In this document: in pieces, positions 58,777 through 64,000 of the stretch
Layout of the letters: every line of letters begins with the position of its first letter
How positions within the stretch are numbered: the stretch's first letter is position 1
Assembly (NCBI GenBank): GCA_964389305.1
Contig: CAYMEK010000010.1
Span: forward strand, 1-64,000
DNA: 64,000 nucleotides
Reading direction: 5' to 3'
Origin: CAYMEK01 sp964389305
GTDB taxonomy: Bacteria; Spirochaetota; Spirochaetia; SZUA-6; DRHE01
Program-made: the position numbers and the translations under genes
The notes under the pieces: model-generated
What the model was told of the DNA's origin: nothing
Database searches by the model: none
What the model saw: only the letters and a program-made list of their open reading frames with translations

Positions 58777-60783
58777 TCAGTAGCGGTAGGAGGCGCCGAG
58801 CTTCCACGACCGGCCTGCGCCGGGGTAGTAGACTACCTCGGTGCCCCAATCGTATCCCATTGACGCGTATATCGTATCCAATACGTTTTCAACGCCGAAA
58901 TACAGCTCCAGCTCTCCGGGCACGTAGCGGGGACTGTAGCGAACAAAAAGGTTCAGGAGCCAGTAGCCGTCGAGCCTGGCCAGATCATTGTCGTAGTCGC
59001 CACCGGAATACATGTCGCCCACGTAGCGGACCCCGGCTCCCAGCGCGATATCCAGAGGCAGGGAGCACAGCGCTTCGGCGTCCACCCTGTGCTCCGGAAC
59101 CAGGGGAATGCGCTTCCCGGCGTTGTCCCCCGAGCGAAACGTGGCCCGGGTATAGGTGTAGTCGGCCGACACCTCCAGCCGGCTTACCGGCTTCACGGCG
59201 ACCTCGGTCTCGACGCCGATATGCCGGGTCTCGTCGAGGTTGACATTCAGCTTGGCCAAGGAGTCGTAGGCGATCTCGTCCCGCATATCCAGCCAGAAAC
59301 CGTTTACCGCCAGCTCCAGCATACCCAACAGCTCGGCCTCCCCTCCCAGCTCGATATCGTAGCCCTTCTCCGGCTTCAGGTCGGTGTTGAAGGGAGCGGC
59401 TAGGCCGAAATTATACAGGTCCATTATTTCATCGATGAAGGGAATCCGAAAAACGGTTCCGTAGCTAATCCAAAATTTTGCATTCCGGATCGGTCTTAGC
59501 AGTAAGCTAGAGTCAAATACAAAACTATGGCTAGACGATGCATCGTCGATCACGGCCCCCGAAGTCTTTAGGGTTTGTGCATCAATATGCACAAACTCAT
59601 AGCGCACTCCTCCACCAAGAGCCAGAACGGGCAGAATGCTGAGGTCATCCGAGGCATACACTCCAGCATCCACTCGCCCAATCTTGTATTCGTCGGTTGT
59701 CGCTGTTCGTTCTGCGTCCGTGAATAAGTTGATCCCTAGCTGGTCGTAGTAACCATCTACACCTACAATCAGGCGGTTCCCTTTCAGAATATCTAGGTCC
59801 ATTTGAAGCTTGGGGCTTATACCTACCGAATGGATCATAAGATCCGAATATTTCCCGGTAAAATTGCTGGGCAAATCACTCTGAATCAGCTTCAGACCGT
59901 AACTCAAGGTACCATCTATGATCAAATCCTCTTCCGCCTCATAGGTTACGCCCAGATTGGCATTCACATATTGATTGCTTGACTCATCACTTGGATTACC
60001 CGCCTGGTTCGGATCAGAGTCAAACTCGGCTTTGGAGAGAGGGCCCGGCAACTCATAATACAGTCTGCTATATGAGAGAATCAGAGACGTACTCAGCCGA
60101 TCCAGATCGAGGCCCAGATCCAGACCGCCGCCGAGAGAACGATAGGCCGAGCGTTCCCGGAAGCCGTCGGTGGCGCTGTGCTCGACATTGGCGGCCACAC
60201 TGACCGGACCGATCAAGCCTTCTACCTTCGCGCGCTCCTGGTTCTGGTTGAAGCTGCCGTACTGCGCCGATACATCGAATCCAAATCCTTCGATGCCTTT
60301 CTTGGTAATGATGTTGATCACCCCGGCCACAGCGTTATCTCCGTACAGGACGCTGGAGCCGCCCCGTACCACCTCCACACGTTCGACGGCTTCGATCGGT
60401 ATCTCCAGCCAGTTCACACTGGCCATGTCCGGACGGTTGAGCCGCCGTCCGTCCAGCAGCACCAGCACGCGGCCGTGGGAGTTACCCCCAAAGCCGCGCA
60501 TGGTTATCTCCGCCTGGGCGGCATTGCCGGAAAAACTGCGGAAGTGCAGCCCCGCCAGCTTCTCCAGGGCCTCTACCAGGGTGGTCTGGCCCGAGGCGGA
60601 GAGCTCCTCGGCCGTGATGACCGAAACATAGGCCGGCACCTCTTCGGCCGGCTCCTCGACCCGGCTGGCAGTAACCACCACCTCGATGTCGGTTTGTTCT
60701 TGTTCTTGGTCTTGGTTTTGCGCCGTCAGGCCGACGGCGGCAATGCACGCCGGAATCAGCGCGCACAACAGGATCTTGTTCAT
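58777..60783 (-). CDS. BtuB-like TonB-dependent outer-membrane receptor
   Basis: The 668-residue protein has a signal peptide (cleaved near residue 21), a TonB box with DIEVVVTASR, a plug domain (VEALEKLAGLHFRSFSG, IEAVERVEVVRGGSSVLYGDNAVAGVINIITKK) and a 22-strand barrel ending in an aromatic residue (LGASYRY). The plug resembles BtuB. A cobalamin riboswitch upstream makes B12 or another corrinoid the likely substrate. The ATG at 60783 has a perfect GGGAGG. The part between about residues 225 and 460 has clearly lower GC than the rest, suggesting a mosaic origin. Confidence 0.93.
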   Translation of the reverse strand: MNKILLCALIPACIAAVGLTAQNQDQEQEQTDIEVVVTASRVEEPAEEVPAYVSVITAEELSASGQTTLVEALEKLAGLHFRSFSGNAAQAEITMRGFGGNSHGRVLVLLDGRRLNRPDMASVNWLEIPIEAVERVEVVRGGSSVLYGDNAVAGVINIITKKGIEGFGFDVSAQYGSFNQNQERAKVEGLIGPVSVAANVEHSATDGFRERSAYRSLGGGLDLGLDLDRLSTSLILSYSRLYYELPGPLSKAEFDSDPNQAGNPSDESSNQYVNANLGVTYEAEEDLIIDGTLSYGLKLIQSDLPSNFTGKYSDLMIHSVGISPKLQMDLDILKGNRLIVGVDGYYDQLGINLFTDAERTATTDEYKIGRVDAGVYASDDLSILPVLALGGGVRYEFVHIDAQTLKTSGAVIDDASSSHSFVFDSSLLLRPIRNAKFWISYGTVFRIPFIDEIMDLYNFGLAAPFNTDLKPEKGYDIELGGEAELLGMLELAVNGFWLDMRDEIAYDSLAKLNVNLDETRHIGVETEVAVKPVSRLEVSADYTYTRATFRSGDNAGKRIPLVPEHRVDAEALCSLPLDIALGAGVRYVGDMYSGGDYDNDLARLDGYWLLNLFVRYSPRYVPGELELYFGVENVLDTIYASMGYDWGTEVVYYPGAGRSWKLGASYRY

Positions 60784-60787
60784 AATA

Positions 60788-60849
60788 CCTCCCAATGTTT
60801 ATCAGACGCATGTCCAGGCGTCTGAACCGGTGCGGTTAGACTTGGGAGG
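60788..60849 (-). promoter_or_regulatory. Hairpin that hides the ribosome binding site of the receptor gene
   Basis: On the minus strand CCTCCCAA (60849-60842) is the exact complement of TTGGGAGG (60795-60788), which includes the Shine-Dalgarno sequence. Between them CAGACGC and GCGTCTG form a second 7-bp stem, which brings the arms together. This structure would block translation if the transcript got past the terminator at 60855-60879. Confidence 0.65.
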
Positions 60850-60854
60850 GCAAC

Positions 60855-60879
60855 AAAAAAGCCTTCGCCGGCATGAAGG
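60855..60879 (-). terminator. Intrinsic terminator in the riboswitch leader
   Basis: On the minus strand CCTTC and GAAGG close an 8-nt loop, followed by CTTTTTTG. The stem is short, but the T run is good. It lies between the cobalamin aptamer and the receptor start, where a transcription-attenuation platform is expected. Confidence 0.6.
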
Positions 60880-60979
60880 AATGCTGGAACCGAAGACTCT
60901 TCAGCGGGTTGCCTCATCTTCATAACCGCGAACGAACGGGATCCGGCTCCACTGGCGGAGCCGTCCCTGATGAGCCTGA

Positions 60980-61170
60980 AAGGAACCGTCTTCTGGCTAC
61001 CGGATCGACCTACTTCCTCGCCTTCCCATCCGCGCTGTCTGCTGCGCCCTACCGGCGCTGCCACGCGGACAGTGACGCCTGTCTGAGGTTTCGTCCCCGG
61101 ATACAGCGGCGCGACCGCGTCCGATTTTCACAGACTTCCGGGCTCCCCTTCAGCATTTAAGACTGTCTTT
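60980..61170 (-). ncRNA. Cobalamin riboswitch upstream of the BtuB-like receptor
   Basis: On the minus strand the leader contains the conserved core: a GGGGAGCCC stretch, TGAAAATCGGACGCGGTC, then GCCGCTGTATCCGGGGACG, and further on the B12 box GTAGCCAGAAGACGG (1001-0985 in the 60-61 kb lines). These match the Rfam-type cobalamin aptamer by eye. It controls the receptor and possibly exbB-exbD-tonB. The 542 nt between the receptor and araA hold this leader and no other gene. Confidence 0.9.
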
Positions 61171-61191
61171 GCGGGCTCTTCTCCCCGGCAT
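61150..61191 (-). other. Possible 13-codon leader ORF before the riboswitch
   Basis: An ATG at 61191 opens 13 codons to a TGA at 61150, next to the aptamer. AAGGAGGTGAT at 61200-61190 overlaps the ATG, so the ribosome site is strong but only about 2 nt from the start, less than normal. It may be translated weakly or not at all. Confidence 0.25.
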
Positions 61192-61325
61192 CACCTCCTT
61201 GCCCTACGAATTCGACCGGTCATTGTATTCTCCCATATGTCTCGCCCCGGGTCAAGCATGATTGGCCGACTCTGGGCAGGAGTCTTCGCTCGTGATAGGA
61301 TAGCACCAACGAGGAGAGAGCAATA

Positions 61326-62831
61326 ATGAAAGAGTTGAAAGCGCTGTCGGCCTGGTTCGCCACCGGCAGCCAGACCCTGTACGGAGAAAAGACCCTGAAG
61401 CAGGTGGCCAAGGATTCGCAGGCCATCGCCCGCGGCCTGTCGGAGTCGGCCCGCATCCCGGTCGAGGTAGTGTTCAAGCCCGTACTGACGGAACCGGAAG
61501 GAATTCTGGCCCTGTGCCGGGAGGCAAACAGCGACCGGAACTGCATCGGGCTGATTACCTGGATGCACACCTTCAGCCCGGCCAAGATGTGGATCGCCGG
61601 GCTGAAGGCCCTGCAGAAGCCGCTGCTGCACCTGCACACCCAGTTCAACCGGGACATTCCCTGGGCCAGCATAGACATGGACTTCATGAACCTGAATCAG
61701 TCAGCCCACGGCGGCCGGGAATACGGCTTCATGGTGAGCCGCCTGCGCCTGGCCCGCAAGGTGGTCGTCGGCCATTGGCAGGATCCGGAGGTCCAGGAGC
61801 GGCTGGCGGCCTGGACCCGGGCGGCCTGCGCCTGGAACGACGCCCAGGGCGCGCACATCGCCCGCTTCGGCGACAACATGCGCGAGGTGGCGGTCACGGA
61901 GGGCGACAAGGTGGAAGCCCAGATACGCTTCGGCTACTCGGTCAACGGTTACCCCCTTGGCGACCTGGCGGCGGCGGTGGAAAGGGTCTCGGACGGTGAA
62001 GTCGAGAAGCTGCTGCAGGAGTACGACGAGAGCTACCGCGTGGCGAAAGCGCTCGGACCCGACGGAGAACGCCGGCGGGAACTGGCCGAAGCGGCCCGCA
62101 TCGAGGCGGGCCTGCGCTCATACCTGATCGAGGGCAACTTCAAGGGCTTTACCACCTGCTTCGAGGATCTGCACGGACTGGCGCAGCTTCCCGGCCTGGC
62201 AGTCCAGCGACTCATGAACGATGGCTACGGTTTCGGCGCCGAAGGAGACTGGAAGACCGCGGCTCTGGTGAGGGTCATGAAGGTCATGAGCCTGGGTCTT
62301 CCCGGCGGTACCTCCTTCATGGAAGACTACACCTATCACCTGGACGAGAAAGCCATGAAAGTCCTGGGAGCTCACATGCTCGAGCTGTGCTGCTCTCTGG
62401 CCGGCGGTACCCCTTCTCTCGAGATACACCCCCTGTCCATCGGAGGCAAGGAGGATCCGGCCCGGCTCGTTTTCGACGTGCCGGCGGGCCCGGGGCTGAA
62501 CGCGTCGCTGATGGACATGGGAAACCGCTTCCGGTTGTTGGTCAACGAGGTGAAGGTGGTTCCGCCGGACGCTCCCCTGCCCAGGCTGCCCGTCGCCCGG
62601 GCTCTGTGGGTGCCGCAGCCGGATCTGAAAACCGCCGCGGCAGCCTGGATTCTGGGCGGAGGAGCCCACCACACCGGCTTCAGCCAGGCGGTCACCACTG
62701 AGCAGCTGGAGGACTTTGCCGAGATGGCCGGCGTGGAGTTTCTGCTCATCGACGGCGGCACCCGGATCCGGGAGTTCAAGAAGGAGCTGCGCTGGAACGA
62801 GCTTTTTTACGGCCTGTCACGGAGATTTTGA
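61326..62831 (+). CDS. araA: L-arabinose isomerase
   Basis: The 501-residue protein aligns with E. coli AraA from end to end: GSQTLYGEKTLKQV, TWMHTFSPAKMWIAGL, MDFMNLNQSAHGGREYGF, RFGDNMREVAVTEGDKVEAQ, GFGAEGDWKTAALVRVMKVM and ILGGGAHHTGFS, which include the Mn-binding Glu and His residues. It converts L-arabinose to L-ribulose, and in some enzymes galactose to tagatose. GAGGAGAG precedes the ATG. No araB, araD or transporter is next to it. Confidence 0.96.
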   Translation: MKELKALSAWFATGSQTLYGEKTLKQVAKDSQAIARGLSESARIPVEVVFKPVLTEPEGILALCREANSDRNCIGLITWMHTFSPAKMWIAGLKALQKPLLHLHTQFNRDIPWASIDMDFMNLNQSAHGGREYGFMVSRLRLARKVVVGHWQDPEVQERLAAWTRAACAWNDAQGAHIARFGDNMREVAVTEGDKVEAQIRFGYSVNGYPLGDLAAAVERVSDGEVEKLLQEYDESYRVAKALGPDGERRRELAEAARIEAGLRSYLIEGNFKGFTTCFEDLHGLAQLPGLAVQRLMNDGYGFGAEGDWKTAALVRVMKVMSLGLPGGTSFMEDYTYHLDEKAMKVLGAHMLELCCSLAGGTPSLEIHPLSIGGKEDPARLVFDVPAGPGLNASLMDMGNRFRLLVNEVKVVPPDAPLPRLPVARALWVPQPDLKTAAAAWILGGGAHHTGFSQAVTTEQLEDFAEMAGVEFLLIDGGTRIREFKKELRWNELFYGLSRRF

Positions 62832-62838
62832 CGGCCGG

Positions 62839-62868
62839 ACAGACGAGTACACAACAGACGAGTACACG
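62839..62868 (+). repeat. Tandem 15-bp duplication
   Basis: Two units of ACAGACGAGTACAC plus A (first) or G (second), 62839-62853 and 62854-62868, differ only in the last base. It lies just after the araA stop and has no reading frame or hairpin of its own. Confidence 0.85.
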
Positions 62869-62925
62869 CCGCAGCATCTCGGGGGAATGGTTCCCGGGCG
62901 AAGCGTCGGATGCTGTTACAGGGTA

Positions 62926-63444
62926 ATGAAGCAGGGACTGGTTCAGATATACACGGGGGAGGGAAAGGGCAAGACCACGGCCGCTTTGGGTCTCGCCCTG
63001 CGGGCCGCCGGGCAGGGTCTGAAGGTATTCATCGCCCAATTCGCCAAGGGAATGCCCTACGGAGAGCTGGAAGCTCTCAAGCGCTTCGAACCCCAGATCA
63101 TCCTGCACCAATACGGCCGTCACTGCTTCATTCACGAGAAGCCCACCGAGGAGGATATCGGTCTGGCCAGGGGGGGGTGGGGTGAGATCCGGGACATCCT
63201 GAGAGGGGGAGCTTTCGACGTCCTGGTCCTGGACGAGATCGGCATCGCCCTGCACTACGGCCTGATCTCCCTCCAGGAGGTGCAGGATCTGATCCAGGGC
63301 CGGCCTTCGACCGTCGAGCTGGTTCTGACGGGCCGTAAGATCCCCGAGGAGCTTTTTCCGCTGGCCGACCTAGTCACCGAAATGAAGGAGATCAAGCACT
63401 ACTACCGCGCAGGGGTGCGGGCCCGCCGGGGAATCGAGTACTAG
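62926..63444 (+). CDS. cobO: Corrinoid adenosyltransferase (CobA/CobO type)
   Basis: The 172-residue P-loop protein has Walker A GEGKGKTTAALG (residues 11-22), FIAQFAKGMPYGELEAL and DVLVLDEIGIALHYGLI. It adds the adenosyl group of ATP to cob(I)alamin or cob(I)yrinate diamide, giving the coenzyme form used by methylmalonyl-CoA mutase. The ATG at 62926 is the first with homology; the open frame begins much earlier. It shows salvage of imported corrinoid. Confidence 0.94.
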   Translation: MKQGLVQIYTGEGKGKTTAALGLALRAAGQGLKVFIAQFAKGMPYGELEALKRFEPQIILHQYGRHCFIHEKPTEEDIGLARGGWGEIRDILRGGAFDVLVLDEIGIALHYGLISLQEVQDLIQGRPSTVELVLTGRKIPEELFPLADLVTEMKEIKHYYRAGVRARRGIEY

Positions 63445-63450
63445 ATCGCG

Positions 63451-63990
63451 CTACTGCGCTAACAGCCGCTCGAAAAACCGGATGTACTGCTCGCCGTCCC
63501 ACTCCCGGGTGCCGATCGTGCCGGCGATCACGAAGCCCTCTCGGTCTACAATATAGGTGGTGGGAATGCTGCGGGCGCCATAGGTCGCGCCGACACGGCC
63601 CGTCGTATCGAGAAGAACAGGAAAGTTCAAGCCAAGCTCGTCCACGAAGCGCTGTACGCTCCCGCGATCCTCCTGTAGATTCACCGCCACGATCTCCAGG
63701 CCCTTGCGCTTCAACCGCTCGTACAGGCGCTGCATGGACGGCATCTCCATCCGGCAGGGGCCGCACCAGGTGGCCCAAAAGTTCAAGAATACCACCCGGC
63801 CGTTGAAATCGCTGAGACGCCTGCTGGCTCCGCTAAGCTCCTGGAGCTCGAAATCGACGATCTCGGTCCCTTCTTTGAGCGGCTGCAGCCCGAGCTCCAT
63901 CAACTCCTCGCTGCTGAGCGGATCCGCGAAGGACAGCAGCGGCAGCAGCAAAGCTATCCCAGCAACTATTATTTTCCTTCTCATATTCAT
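63451..63990 (-). CDS. TlpA/ResA-type thioredoxin-like protein
   Basis: The 179-residue protein has a signal peptide (cleavage near residue 22, after LLSFA), then a thioredoxin fold with the reducing motif WCGPC (C76, C79), FLNFWATWCGPC and the cis-Pro loop ARSIPTTYIVD. It reduces disulfides in the periplasm, as in cytochrome c maturation, or repairs oxidised proteins. It is convergent with the adenosyltransferase gene. AAGAGAGA precedes the ATG. Confidence 0.93.
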   Translation of the reverse strand: MNMRRKIIVAGIALLLPLLSFADPLSSEELMELGLQPLKEGTEIVDFELQELSGASRRLSDFNGRVVFLNFWATWCGPCRMEMPSMQRLYERLKRKGLEIVAVNLQEDRGSVQRFVDELGLNFPVLLDTTGRVGATYGARSIPTTYIVDREGFVIAGTIGTREWDGEQYIRFFERLLAQ

Positions 63991-64000
63991 TCTCTCTTGC

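Noticed and set aside
60780..61064. 94-codon minus-strand frame in the receptor leader
   Set aside because: It overlaps the riboswitch and terminator, ends inside the receptor start and has no homology or proper ribosome site.

Overview
This 64 kb window is a chromosomal piece of a GC-rich, Gram-negative, flagellated bacterium. It reads best as a free-living spirochaete (class Spirochaetia), probably from a metagenome assembly, since it carries a run of 100 N and a gene cut at the left edge. The taxonomic clues are the archaeal/eukaryal-type phenylalanyl-tRNA synthetase pair (a known spirochaete trait), a CarD-type RNA-polymerase-binding protein with a long Lys-rich tail, a FlgM next to an unusual iron-alcohol-dehydrogenase homologue, LspA beside a small two-helix membrane protein, and a DUF4416 protein. 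No rRNA, tRNA or CRISPR array was seen.

Layout. 1-4.4 kb: a very GC-rich sulfur-amino-acid cluster (serC fragment, Rrf2 regulator, cysK, metY, divergent metA) that ends at an IS91-type transposase remnant, so it is probably acquired. 4.5-9.6 kb: lspA, nif3, an HDOD signalling protein, a glutaredoxin/OsmC redox pair and an rRNA/tRNA methyltransferase. 9.6-14.7 kb: a pseudo-alcohol dehydrogenase, flgM, rsmI, a 47-residue basic protein, serS and a CCA-enzyme-like HD protein. 14.8-18.5 kb: aspartokinase-like protein, thrB and thrC. 18.6-24.9 kb: envelope proteins, rlmE, a prenyl synthase, rhomboid protease and an oligopeptide-binding protein. 24.9-31.3 kb: carD, ispD, ispF, nth, then pheS-pheT and an adenosine-specific kinase. 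31.4-40.1 kb: HD protein, diguanylate cyclase, lytic transglycosylase lipoprotein, a DAHP synthase/prephenate dehydratase fusion, hypotheticals, a HAD phosphatase and a glycolipid glycosyltransferase. 40.2-44.6 kb: phosphate butyryltransferase and a complete methylmalonyl-CoA mutase module. 44.7-49 kb: regulators and sugar-related genes around the assembly gap. 49-54 kb: lrp-gcvH-gcvPA-gcvPB-gcvT. 54-57 kb: a decayed sensor kinase and a phosphotriesterase/shikimate-dehydrogenase-like pair. 57-64 kb: tonB-exbD-exbB and a BtuB-like receptor behind a cobalamin riboswitch, araA, a corrinoid adenosyltransferase and a TlpA thioredoxin.

Themes. B12 is prominent: riboswitch-controlled TonB-dependent uptake, an adenosyltransferase that makes adenosylcobalamin, and the methylmalonyl-CoA mutase/MeaB/epimerase set that uses it, with an acyl-phosphate-forming transferase upstream that could turn short-chain acyl-CoA into ATP. 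Several proteins have a recognisable fold but have lost catalytic motifs (Fe-ADH, aspartokinase, CCA enzyme). The most striking non-coding pattern is a set of at least eight unlinked genes whose good sigma70-type promoter has its -10 box ending only 6-10 nt before the start codon, with no Shine-Dalgarno sequence. This predicts leaderless mRNAs for carD, lrp-gcv, lysC-thrB-thrC, the aroF-pheA fusion, nif3, the diguanylate cyclase, the prenyl synthase and pheS.
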